Made by a program: the position numbers and the translations under genes. From positions 94,564 through 158,563 of the forward strand of contig NZ_BPQQ01000040.1 of the NCBI RefSeq assembly GCF_022179325.1: a stretch of DNA of 64,000 bases. The letters run 5' to 3'. Positions 8,729 through 16,504 of the stretch are shown piece by piece. The stretch is from Methylobacterium isbiliense. Its GTDB lineage: Bacteria > Pseudomonadota > Alphaproteobacteria > Rhizobiales > Beijerinckiaceae. The notes below the pieces were generated by a model. That model was given only the letters and a program-made list of their open reading frames with translations, was not told where the DNA came from and searched no databases. Each line of letters opens with the position of its first letter. Position 1 is the first letter of the stretch.

Positions 8729-8754
8729 GTAACCGCCGCTGTTGCACCTGCGAA
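8729..8754 (+). promoter_or_regulatory. Second candidate SigF-type ECF promoter, before the glycosyltransferase
   Basis: GTAACC at 8729-8734, 16 nt, then CGAA at 8751-8754: identical in sequence and spacing to the element at 7175-7200. The predicted start near 8761 would give a leader of about 45 bases to the ATG at 8806. It ties the glycosyltransferase to the adjacent sigma/NrsF pair. Confidence 0.8.
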
Positions 8755-8805
8755 GAGCCGTGGCATGGGACGCCCGTTCCCACCAGAGCCTTGCGGGAGA
8801 CGGTG

Positions 8806-10077
8806 ATGAAACTGCTCATCGCGGCGACGCCGCTCACCGGCCACCTCAACCCGCTCCTCGCGATCGCGCGGGCGGCGCTCGCGCGGGGGGACCAGGTAGC
8901 GGTCACCACCGCGTCGGCGTTCCGGGACCGGGTCGAGGCCGAGGGGCTGCGCTGCCTGCCCTACGAGGACGACCACGCCGCCGAATACCGCGCGACGGAG
9001 CTGCCGGCCGGGCCCGAGCGCTACCGGCGCGAGTTCGAGCGACGCTTCATCGACGGCATTCCGAGCCAGGCGGAGTGGCTGCGCGGCCTGATCGCGCGCG
9101 AGCGCCCGGACGCGCTCGTGGCGGGCAGCCTCGTTCTCGGCGTCCTGCCGCTGCTGCTCGGCGCCGGTCCGCGGCCTCCGGTCGTCACCTGCAACGTGAG
9201 CTTCCTGTTCCTCGACCGGCCGGACGGCGCGCCGGTCGGGCCGGGCCTGCCGCCGGCCCGCGACGCCGCGGAGCGGGCCCGCTACGCGGCGATCCGCGCC
9301 CAGGTCGAGGCCGCCTTCACCCAGCCGGTGCGCGCCTATACGGATGCGGCGCTCGCGCGCGCCGGCGCGCCCGGGCTGCCGGCCTCGCTGACGCACGCCA
9401 TCCTCACCCTGCCGGACGCCCTGGTGCAGTTCACCACCCCGGCCTTCGAGTACGACTTCTCGCCCCTGCCGCCGTCGATCCGGTTCGTCGGCGCGCTGCC
9501 CCCGCCCGCGCAGGCGGCTCCGCGCCCCGACTGGTGGGGCGACCTCGCGGGCGGGCGCCGGATCGTTCTCGTCACGCAGGGCACCCTCGCCAACGCGGAT
9601 TTCGACGAACTCGTCGCCCCGACCCTGGCGGCGCTCGCCGGGCGCGAGGACGTGCTCGTCCTCGGCACGACGGGCGGGCGCCCCCTCGACGCGGTGCGCG
9701 GGCCGATCCCGGCGAATGCCCGCCTCGCCACCTTCCTGCCCTTCGCCGACCTGATGCCCCGGCTCTCGGCCCTCGTCACCAACGGCGGCTACGGCACCGT
9801 GCAGGCGGCGCTGCAGGCGGGCGTACCGATCCTCTCGGCTGGGCTCACCGAGGACAAGGCCGAGATCGGCGCCCGGGTTGGGTGGTCGGGGGCGGGGCTC
9901 AACCTCGCCACGAACACGCCCTCACCCGGCGAGATCCGCCGCAGCGTCGATGCGCTCCTCGACGATCCGTCCTTCCGCCTCCGCGCCCGGGCCCTCGCGG
10001 CCGACTTCGCACGCCACGATCCCCTCGCCGAGACCCTGGCGGTCATCGACGAGGCGGTCCGGGCCGGCTGGCGCTGA
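8806..10077 (+). CDS. GT1/UGT-like glycosyltransferase (MGT type)
   Basis: Glycosyltransferase of the UDP-glucuronosyl/MGT type, 423 residues, two Rossmann domains. Seen: N-terminal MKLLIAATPLTGHLNPLLAIA with the acceptor-side TGH..P pattern, then the C-terminal donor-binding region with TQGTLAN near residue 260, FLPFADLMPRLSALVTNGGYGT (in parts) and an acidic ED in GLTEDKAEIG. By family it moves a sugar from a nucleotide sugar onto a small hydrophobic acceptor. Acceptor and donor are unknown. Its own perfect ECF promoter at 8729 suggests envelope or metabolite glycosylation under stress (inference). ATG 8806 is preferred over an upstream TTG at 8791. Confidence 0.88.
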   Translation: MKLLIAATPLTGHLNPLLAIARAALARGDQVAVTTASAFRDRVEAEGLRCLPYEDDHAAEYRATELPAGPERYRREFERRFIDGIPSQAEWLRGLIARERPDALVAGSLVLGVLPLLLGAGPRPPVVTCNVSFLFLDRPDGAPVGPGLPPARDAAERARYAAIRAQVEAAFTQPVRAYTDAALARAGAPGLPASLTHAILTLPDALVQFTTPAFEYDFSPLPPSIRFVGALPPPAQAAPRPDWWGDLAGGRRIVLVTQGTLANADFDELVAPTLAALAGREDVLVLGTTGGRPLDAVRGPIPANARLATFLPFADLMPRLSALVTNGGYGTVQAALQAGVPILSAGLTEDKAEIGARVGWSGAGLNLATNTPSPGEIRRSVDALLDDPSFRLRARALAADFARHDPLAETLAVIDEAVRAGWR

Positions 10078-10154
10078 GGGGCTGCGCGCGGCGCGACCGC
10101 CCGGGCCGCAACTCCGCCCTTGCGGGTTCCGTCCGGCTCAGCTAGAAAGAACAT

Positions 10155-10613
10155 ATGGCGAACAGACGGGCATTGTCCTGGTCGGCGGCGATGCGGGACA
10201 TCGAGAACGATCGGTCGAGGAGGTCGGGCGTGCGCGAGGAACGGCTCAGGGCGACGATGAACCTCCGCGGCACGCCGGCCCTGCCGCTGAGCGCGTGGCG
10301 CGGGCAGTCGGGCCGGCGCTACGTGGTGGGCATCCACGGTCTCGACGCGGATGCGGCCGAGATCGGCGCCGCGGTGGTGATCGCGGTGCGCCGGGACGGC
10401 GGTGGCACGGCGGAACTGCTCGATGTGGCGGCGGTGGGCGACAGCCCGCGGGAGCGGCTCGGCGGCTGGCTGCGCCGCGCCCGCGCCCGGGGCGCCACCG
10501 AGATGCACGTCCACCGCCTCGCCGAGGGCGAGGCCGAGCGCAAGGCCGTGGTGGCGGATCTCGGCGGCACGGCGGTCAGTAGATCGGTCCGGACGACCAT
10601 GCGGGACTGGTGA
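10155..10613 (+). CDS. Hypothetical protein, 152 residues
   Basis: I do not recognise this protein. The first 45 residues are arginine-rich and polar. A compact alpha/beta-looking core follows (RYVVGIHGLDADAAEIGAAV near 58-77, then a glycine/arginine-rich segment and EMHVHRLAEGEAERKAVVADL). No signal peptide or membrane helix. Only a weak ribosome site (GAAAG) precedes the ATG. Its last 38 bases overlap the end of the convergent extensin-like gene. Frame use is consistent with coding, but the start is uncertain. Confidence 0.55.
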   Translation: MANRRALSWSAAMRDIENDRSRRSGVREERLRATMNLRGTPALPLSAWRGQSGRRYVVGIHGLDADAAEIGAAVVIAVRRDGGGTAELLDVAAVGDSPRERLGGWLRRARARGATEMHVHRLAEGEAERKAVVADLGGTAVSRSVRTTMRDW

Positions 10614-11556
10614 GGGGCAGCGGCGCGGCCTCCGGCAACTCGTCCGGGGCCGTCGCGTAGCGCGGCGGCGCGGGGCGGGGTGCCGCCACCGCGGGCGGCG
10701 GGGCGGGAGCCGGCGTGCGGGCGACGCGGCTCGGGCCCGGCGCATGGCGCGAACTCATCGGCGTCACGCCATAGGGATCGTCCTCCTCCACGTCGATCGG
10801 CGCCGGCTCGGGCGCGGGCTGCCACGCCGGAGGCTTCCTGCGGATCGGCGAGGCGGGCGTGCCGGGGGGCGGCAGCTGCGGCTGGAACTTGATCAGCGGC
10901 TTGCAGATCCGGCGCAGGCCGCGCGGGTCGTGGCGCGCCAGATCGAGATGCAGGTGGTCGTAGTGGAAGGCGTCCGAGCCTGGCGCCAGCACGGTGGTGA
11001 AGTGGTTGCAGGCCCCGAGGAAGACCTCGCGCAGGAAGGCCTGCTCGGCCTCGGTGCCGCGCCAGCCGCCCTTCACCGTCACCACGTAGCCGTCCGCGAA
11101 GCGGAAGGACATCACGTCGACCGCGTTGCCGAAGGCATGCTCCGAGAGCTTGGCCCCGACCTGGTTGTTGCGGCCGCGGCAGGCGTAGGAGCCGGAATTG
11201 ATCTCGACCACGGGCTGCCCGAAGTAGAGCGTCGCCGCCGGCTGCACCGTGCCGTGCAACCACGCCTCCACCTCCGGGATGATCGGGCAGGCGAGCGTCA
11301 TGCGCTGCTTGAGGGCCACGGTGCCGCCCGCGAGCCGCGTGACCCGGAAGGGCTGCACCATCCCGCACACGCCCGGGCCGTCGATCTCCTTCATCGGCAC
11401 CATGTCCTCGCCGGCCTTGACGAGGCCGCGGGCGAGGCAGGTCTGTTCCGCCTGCGTGCGCCAGGGTTCGCGCTGCTCAAAAGTCTTGAGCGCGCATCCG
11501 GTAAGCCCCAGGCCGAAGAGCGTGAAGGCTGAGAACGCAACGATGCCACGACGCAT
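10576..11556 (-). CDS. Extensin-like lipoprotein, LAS-type zinc peptidase candidate
   Basis: Extensin-like C-terminal domain protein of 326 residues. Seen: a lipoprotein leader with the lipobox LTGC ending at Cys21; paired cysteines; then the motif EHAFGNAVDV near residue 140 (H-x6-D) and YDHLHLD near residue 200, the two halves of a LAS-type zinc site as in D-Ala-D-Ala peptidases; and a proline/arginine-rich tail of about 95 residues. Probable role: outer-membrane or periplasmic peptidoglycan hydrolysis (inference from motifs). It lies 81 bases downstream of the Hedgehog-domain gene on the same strand, so they may be co-transcribed. Confidence 0.88.
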   Translation of the reverse strand: MRRGIVAFSAFTLFGLGLTGCALKTFEQREPWRTQAEQTCLARGLVKAGEDMVPMKEIDGPGVCGMVQPFRVTRLAGGTVALKQRMTLACPIIPEVEAWLHGTVQPAATLYFGQPVVEINSGSYACRGRNNQVGAKLSEHAFGNAVDVMSFRFADGYVVTVKGGWRGTEAEQAFLREVFLGACNHFTTVLAPGSDAFHYDHLHLDLARHDPRGLRRICKPLIKFQPQLPPPGTPASPIRRKPPAWQPAPEPAPIDVEEDDPYGVTPMSSRHAPGPSRVARTPAPAPPPAVAAPRPAPPRYATAPDELPEAAPLPLTSPAWSSGPIY

Positions 11557-11637
11557 GGCGCCGACAATGCGCGCGATGCCGTAAACGATTGGTCAACCGT
11601 GAGTGGCGGACCCGTGCGTCATCCTGGGGCGTCCGGT

Positions 11638-12639
11638 TCAGGCCTTCACCGAGACGTGGACGTGCCGCGTATCCTCGTAGAGGACCCAATCGAAGCGCGA
11701 CTCGACAGCCAGCCTCGCGAGCCGGCCCAGTTTCGCGCCGTCGACCGGGAACGTGGTGATGTCGGCCGCCCGGCCCTCGTAGTGGAGCGCCTGGGGGGAA
11801 TGCTCGTCGTTCTCGTCCCAGGCTTCCGTGACGCGCAGCTTCACCCCGCTCCATTCCTGCGCGACGCGGTCGGCCAGCGTGTCCAGGCATGCCTGAAGCT
11901 TGGGCGACATCATCCTGTCGGCGCCGGTGCCTTCCTCGTCCTTGAACACGATGTCCGGGTTGGTGTTGGAGACGAGGAGCGCGAACTCGGGGTCGCCGCG
12001 CCGGATCCTTTTCCTGATCCGCCCCGAAGCCTCGGCCTCGGACGTGTCGGGAACCTTCTGGCCGGGCCTCAATGCGGAGTCGAGCGCGAAGGTCTGGGGG
12101 GCCTCGTCGTCGCGGCGCGCGCCGGCGCGCGCCGCGCCGCTCTCGCTGCCCTTGCCGCCGAACGCCGGGTTGGTGCCCGGATTGATCCCGAAATACGCGT
12201 AGGCGGCGGAGACGGCGAGGCCGAGCCACGTCGTTCCGATGTCGGACAGGGTCTGGTTGATCTTCGGGTAGATCATCAGGCCGACGACGAGGGCCGCCAA
12301 GCCCGTGGCGATCCAGGCGAGCAGGTACAGCACCGCGACGCCCGTCACCGCGTAGCCGCCCAGCCGCGATGCCGGCGTGAACGCGGCCACCGTGGGCGCC
12401 TTGCCGGGTTCCGTGACGCTCAGCTGCGCGATCACCAGCGCGGACACGAGGCCGCCGACGGTCGTGACGACGTAGACGAACCCTTCGCCGATCAGTGGAT
12501 CCTTCGGCGGCACGCAGGGATTGGCAGCCGCGCAGAAGCGCGTGACCTCACTCACCATGTAGAAGGTCGACGAGGTGAACAGCATCAGCAGGATCACGGC
12601 GACCAGCGCGCCGAAGATCGCTCCGACCGGTGAGCTCAT
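11638..12639 (-). CDS. Membrane protein with C-terminal bacterial Hedgehog (LAS peptidase-like) domain
   Basis: 333 residues. Hydrophobic segments at about 5-29, 52-74, 95-123 and 131-150, a polar linker 151-225, then a domain at 226-333 that closely matches the N-terminal signalling domain of animal Hedgehog. Shared blocks include NPDIVFKDEEGTGADR, GVKLRVTEAWDE, LHYEGRAADITT, LARLAVE, FDWV and HVHVSVKA. By that alignment the zinc ligands are H286, D293 and H328, catalytic-type residues are H280 and E322, and calcium-site residues E235, E236, D241, E272 and D275 are kept; one calcium Asp is Asn277. No Hint/autoprocessing domain: the protein ends at SVKA. ATG 12639 has GGGGAG upstream. Known family: bacterial Hh/DD-peptidase-like proteins. 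Substrate unknown. Confidence 0.88.
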   Translation of the reverse strand: MSSPVGAIFGALVAVILLMLFTSSTFYMVSEVTRFCAAANPCVPPKDPLIGEGFVYVVTTVGGLVSALVIAQLSVTEPGKAPTVAAFTPASRLGGYAVTGVAVLYLLAWIATGLAALVVGLMIYPKINQTLSDIGTTWLGLAVSAAYAYFGINPGTNPAFGGKGSESGAARAGARRDDEAPQTFALDSALRPGQKVPDTSEAEASGRIRKRIRRGDPEFALLVSNTNPDIVFKDEEGTGADRMMSPKLQACLDTLADRVAQEWSGVKLRVTEAWDENDEHSPQALHYEGRAADITTFPVDGAKLGRLARLAVESRFDWVLYEDTRHVHVSVKA

Positions 12640-13119
12640 CGCACCCGCTCCCCGCATGTGCATCTTGCGACGACGTTGATGGGACCGTGCCAGAAGTGCA
12701 TTATCAATGCAACCAAAAATAGTATGCGCGAATGCGAGAGTAGCGCATTTCCCGGGCATGGTGCCGACGCCGGCCGTTCTGCCTCTCTGCTGACCTGTGC
12801 GCGCGTCGTCGGCCGATGAGGAGGGCGGTAGAGTCCCGTGCTCCACGATCCGTGCTGCGCTCCATCCCGATCGGCCGATGCGCAGGCCCCCGTGGCGCGG
12901 CTTCCCCTCGGACGCCGCCGACGGTGCGCACCGGAGCGATCCTGGCGACCGGCCGGGATCCCCGCCGAACCACCGGGTCCGGGTCGCGATCGGCCCGCAA
13001 CGTCCGACCGCGGCGAGACCCGACCGGCGCATCTGCGGCAGATCCTTCGCCGGAGGCCTGACATCCCGCGCGGCGCGGCTATGCTTGCGGCGACCTGAAC
13101 CGCCGGGAGTGAGCGCATC
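12640..13119. other. Divergent intergenic region, 480 bases
   Basis: Lies between the minus-strand Hedgehog-domain gene and the plus-strand permease gene. The part at about 12680-12760 is unusually AT-rich and carries the palindrome at 12697-12711. The rest is GC-rich; its open frames on both strands look like GC-rich chance frames. I find no ATPase or binding-protein remnant for the neighbouring ABC permeases. Confidence 0.5.
12697..12711. promoter_or_regulatory. 15-bp palindrome upstream of the Hedgehog-domain gene
   Basis: TGCATT, three bases (ATC), AATGCA, 58 bases before the ATG at 12639 and inside the most AT-rich part of the intergenic region. On the minus strand it includes the -10-like GATAAT. 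A regulator site or promoter element is possible; no regulator gene is adjacent. Confidence 0.35.
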
Positions 13120-14187
13120 GTGATCCGCCTGCAGCCGCGCAGCGAGACGCCGCGCCTTCTCGCCCTCGCGGTGCCGGTGGCGGCGGCGCTCGCGGCGCTG
13201 GCGCTGGCGGCGATCCCGCTCGCGCTCGCGGGCGCGCCGATCGGGCGGGCCTACGCCACCATGCTGGAGGGGGCGTTCGGCTCCCGCTTCGCGCTGGCCG
13301 AGGTGCTGACCCGCGCCACCCCGCTCATCTTCACGGGGCTGGCCGCCGCCGTGGCGTTCCGGGCGCGCCTCTACAACATCGGGGCGGAGGGGCAGCTCTA
13401 CCTGGGCGCCCTGGCGGCGGTGGCCGTGGGGGCGGGCGCGGTCGACGGCCCGCCCGCCCTGGTGACCCCGCTGGTCCTCGCCGCGGGGGCGCTCGCGGGG
13501 GCCGCCCTGATGCTCGGGCCGGCTCTGGCGCGGGTCCTCCTCGGGGCGGACGAGGTCGTCACCACCCTTCTCCTCAACTTCGTCGTGCTCCTCCTCGTGC
13601 AGATGATGATCGAGGGGCCGATGAAGGACCCGATGAGCCTCGGCTGGCCGCAATCCGAGCCGCTGATCGACGCCGCCCAATTGCCCAAGCTGATCGAGCG
13701 CACGCGGCTCCATGCCGGCCTCCTCGGCGCGCTCGCCTGCGCCCTGGCCGTGCACGTCCTCCTGTCGCGCACGGTGGCCGGCTACGCCATCCGGGCGGTC
13801 GGGGCGGCCCCCGCGGCGGCGCGCTTCGCGGGGCTGCCGGTCGCCGGCACGCTCGTGGGCGTGGGCGCGCTCTCGGGCGCCCTCGCCGGGCTCGCGGGGG
13901 CGGGCGAGGTCGCGGGCGTGAAGGGCTTCCTCGCCGCCGACCTCTCCCCCGGCTACGGCTATGCGGGCATCGTGGTGGCGATGCTGGCGGGGCTCTCGCC
14001 GCTGGGCACCGTGGCGGCGGCGTTCTTCGTCGCGGCGGTGTTCGTGGGCGCGGATTCGATGAGCCGGGCCGTCACGGTGTCGAGCTACATCGCCAACCTG
14101 ATCGTCGCGATGGCGCTGATCGCCGTGCTGGTGGCGGGGATCCTCACCCGCTACCGGGTCCGCCTCGCCCGGGCCGGGAGCGCCTGA
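13120..14187 (+). CDS. ABC transporter permease, nucleoside/simple-sugar (BPD_transp_2) type, first
   Basis: Permease of 355 residues with eight to ten membrane helices. Seen: RLYNIGAEGQLYLGALAAVAVG (in parts) near residue 85 and GADEVVTTLLLNFV near 143, both typical of the YufP/nucleoside-type permease. The GTG start has GGGAG ten bases upstream. The stop is 2 bases before the ATG of the second permease. By family it forms a heterodimeric channel with that protein. The partner ATPase and the BMP-type binding protein are not in this window, which is unusual because they commonly sit immediately upstream. Confidence 0.92.
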   Translation: MIRLQPRSETPRLLALAVPVAAALAALALAAIPLALAGAPIGRAYATMLEGAFGSRFALAEVLTRATPLIFTGLAAAVAFRARLYNIGAEGQLYLGALAAVAVGAGAVDGPPALVTPLVLAAGALAGAALMLGPALARVLLGADEVVTTLLLNFVVLLLVQMMIEGPMKDPMSLGWPQSEPLIDAAQLPKLIERTRLHAGLLGALACALAVHVLLSRTVAGYAIRAVGAAPAAARFAGLPVAGTLVGVGALSGALAGLAGAGEVAGVKGFLAADLSPGYGYAGIVVAMLAGLSPLGTVAAAFFVAAVFVGADSMSRAVTVSSYIANLIVAMALIAVLVAGILTRYRVRLARAGSA

Positions 14188-14189
14188 CC

Positions 14190-15134
14190 ATGCAGACGGC
14201 CCTCGACATCCTGCTCACCGTCTCGTTCTGGGCCGCGGCCCTGCGCATCGCCACGCCGCTGATCTTCGGGGTGGCCGGCGCGGTGCTGTGCGAGCGCGCG
14301 GGCGTGCTCAACCTCGGCATCGAGGGCATCATGACGGCCGGCGCCATGACGGGCTGGCTCGTGGTGCATCTCGGGGCCGGCCTGTGGGGCGGGGTGCTGG
14401 TCGCGGCCCTGACGGGGGCGCTGCTCGGCCTGCTCGTCGCCGGGCTCACCGTGTCGCTCGGCCTGTCGCAGCACGTGAGCGGGCTCGCCGTCACGCTGCT
14501 CGCCACCAGCGCGTCCTATTTCGGCTACCGCCTCGCGCTCCCGGCCGCCGCGGACCCGCCGCGGATCGTGCCCTTCGCGCCCCTCGACCTGCCGGTCCTG
14601 TCGGACCTGCCGGTGCTCGGCCCCGTGCTGTTCCGCCAGACCGCGCTCACCCTGCTGGCGCTCGGCGTGATCGCGCTCCTCGCGTGGTTCCTCGCCCGCA
14701 CGCCGCTCGGCCTCGCCGTGCGGGCGGTGGGCGAGAACCCGGCCGCCGTGGAGGCGCAGGGGATCGACGTGCACCGCCTGCGGATCGGCGCGGTGGTGGC
14801 CGGCTCCGCCCTGATGGCGGTGGGCGGCGCCTTCCTGACCCTCTCGGCCTTCAACGCCTTCTTCTTCGAGATGGTCGCCGGGCGCGGCTGGATCTGCATC
14901 GCGCTCACCGTCTTCGCCGGCTGGCGGCCGGCCAAGGCGCTCCTGGGGGCGGTGCTGTTCGGCGCGTTCGACGCGTTCCAGGTCCGGCTGCAGCAGGTCG
15001 CGGGCGGCGCGGTGCCGGGGCAGGTCTTCCTGATGCTGCCCTACCTCCTGTCGATCGCGGCCCTGCTGGTGGGCGCCCGCAACGCCCGGGCGCCGAAGGC
15101 CCTGATGACCCCCTATATCCGCGGCGAGCGCTGA
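14190..15134 (+). CDS. ABC transporter permease, nucleoside/simple-sugar (BPD_transp_2) type, second
   Basis: Permease of 314 residues, the shorter YufQ-like partner. Seen: VLCERAGVLNLGIEGIMTAGAM (in parts) near residue 32, the classic hallmark of this subunit, and GENPAAVEAQGIDVHRLR, the cytoplasmic coupling loop. It follows the first permease after 2 bases and precedes a cytosine-deaminase-like gene by 26 bases. The operon therefore suggests uptake of a nucleobase or nucleoside and its deamination (inference). Confidence 0.92.
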   Translation: MQTALDILLTVSFWAAALRIATPLIFGVAGAVLCERAGVLNLGIEGIMTAGAMTGWLVVHLGAGLWGGVLVAALTGALLGLLVAGLTVSLGLSQHVSGLAVTLLATSASYFGYRLALPAAADPPRIVPFAPLDLPVLSDLPVLGPVLFRQTALTLLALGVIALLAWFLARTPLGLAVRAVGENPAAVEAQGIDVHRLRIGAVVAGSALMAVGGAFLTLSAFNAFFFEMVAGRGWICIALTVFAGWRPAKALLGAVLFGAFDAFQVRLQQVAGGAVPGQVFLMLPYLLSIAALLVGARNARAPKALMTPYIRGER

Positions 15135-15160
15135 GGCGCGGCGATCACGAGGGCGCTGCC

Positions 15161-16453
15161 ATGGACATCGATCTCATCGTCCGCAACGCCACCCTGCCGG
15201 ACGGGCGCAGCGGCCAGGACATCGCGGTGGCGGGCGGGCGCATCGTCGGGCTCGAACCCCGCATCCCGGCGACCGCGCGCGAGGAGATCGACGCGGGCGG
15301 CAACCTCGTCGCGCCGCCCTTCGTCGACTGCCACTTCCACATGGACGCGACGCTCTCCCTCGGGCGCCCGCGGCTCAACGAATCCGGCACGCTCCTGGAG
15401 GGCATCGCGCTCTGGGGCGAGCTGAAGCCGCTCCTGACGGCCGAGGCGGTGATCGAGCGGGCGCTCGCCTACTGCGACCTCGCGGTGGCGCAGGGCCTGC
15501 TCGCGGTGCGCAGCCACGTCGACGTCTGCGACGACCGGCTGCTCGCCGTGGACGCGCTCCTCGACGTGAAGCGGCAGGTCGCCCCCTATCTCGACCTCCA
15601 GCTCGTCGCCTTCCCGCAGGACGGCTACCTGCGTTCGCCCACGGCCGCGGCGAACCTGGAGCGCGCCCTCGACCGTGGCGTGGAGGTGGTGGGCGGCATC
15701 CCGCATTTCGAGCGCACCATGCCGGAGGGCGCCGAATCGGTGCGCCGCCTGTGCGAGATCGCCGCCGCGCGGGGCCTGCGGGTGGACATGCATTGCGACG
15801 AGACCGACGACCCGCTCTCGCGCCACGTCGAGACGCTCGCCGCCGAGACGGTGCGGCTCGGGCTCCAGGGGCGGGTGGCGGGCTCGCACCTCACCTCCAT
15901 GCACTCCATGGACAACTACTACGTCTCGAAGCTCCTCGCCCTGATGGCGGAGGCGCGCCTGCAGGTGGTGGCCAATCCCCTGATCAACATCGTGCTCCAG
16001 GGGCGGCACGACACCTACCCGAAGCGCCGCGGCCTGACCCGGGTGCCGGAGCTGCGGGCGGCCGGGCTTCAGGTCGCCTTCGGGCAGGATTGCTGCATGG
16101 ACCCGTGGTACAGCCTCGGCTCCGCCGAGATGCTCGACGTCGCCCATATGGGCCTGCACGTCGCCCAGACGACGAGCCGCGAGGCGATGCGCGAAGCGTT
16201 CGAGGCGGTGACGACCCGCGCCGCCGCCGTGATGGGGCTGGCGGATTACGGGCTCCATGTCGGTGCCCACGGCGACCTCGTGCTGCTCCAGGCCCGCGAC
16301 CCGATCGAGGCGATCCGCCTGCGCCCGCCGCGGCTCGCGGTGGTGCGCCGCGGCCGGGTCGTCGCCCGCACCCCGGCCCGGGTCGCGGCCTTGAGCCTGG
16401 AAGGGCGGCCGGGCCGGGTCGATCCGGCCGCCTACGCGCCGGCCGCAGGGTGA
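15161..16453 (+). CDS. codA: Cytosine deaminase-like amidohydrolase
   Basis: Amidohydrolase of 430 residues, close in length and layout to E. coli CodA. Seen: metal motif DCHFHMD near residue 60, RSHVDVCD, DMHCDETDD with the catalytic Glu, HLTSMHSMDNYY, QGRHDTYPKRRG, and FGQDCCMDPWYSLG. Known: CodA hydrolyses cytosine to uracil and ammonia. In CodA the last motif reads GHDD; here it is GQDC, so the residue after the metal Asp is Cys rather than Asp. That may change substrate preference. It sits 26 bases behind two nucleoside-type permeases, supporting a salvage role. Confidence 0.85.
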   Translation: MDIDLIVRNATLPDGRSGQDIAVAGGRIVGLEPRIPATAREEIDAGGNLVAPPFVDCHFHMDATLSLGRPRLNESGTLLEGIALWGELKPLLTAEAVIERALAYCDLAVAQGLLAVRSHVDVCDDRLLAVDALLDVKRQVAPYLDLQLVAFPQDGYLRSPTAAANLERALDRGVEVVGGIPHFERTMPEGAESVRRLCEIAAARGLRVDMHCDETDDPLSRHVETLAAETVRLGLQGRVAGSHLTSMHSMDNYYVSKLLALMAEARLQVVANPLINIVLQGRHDTYPKRRGLTRVPELRAAGLQVAFGQDCCMDPWYSLGSAEMLDVAHMGLHVAQTTSREAMREAFEAVTTRAAAVMGLADYGLHVGAHGDLVLLQARDPIEAIRLRPPRLAVVRRGRVVARTPARVAALSLEGRPGRVDPAAYAPAAG

Positions 16454-16504
16454 CGGGGCCGATCCGGCGGCGGAGGCCCGGCAGGCGGAGCGGCCGGCCC
16501 GGGC

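Noticed and set aside
11599-12633. Plus-strand frame of 344 codons opposite the Hedgehog-domain gene
   Set aside because: Antisense shadow. The minus strand shows a continuous domain with metal-site residues, and this frame shows none.
12797-13123. Small plus-strand frames in the region before the permease gene
   Set aside because: Arg/Pro-rich in every frame, with no ribosome site and no motif, overlapping each other in several frames: chance frames.
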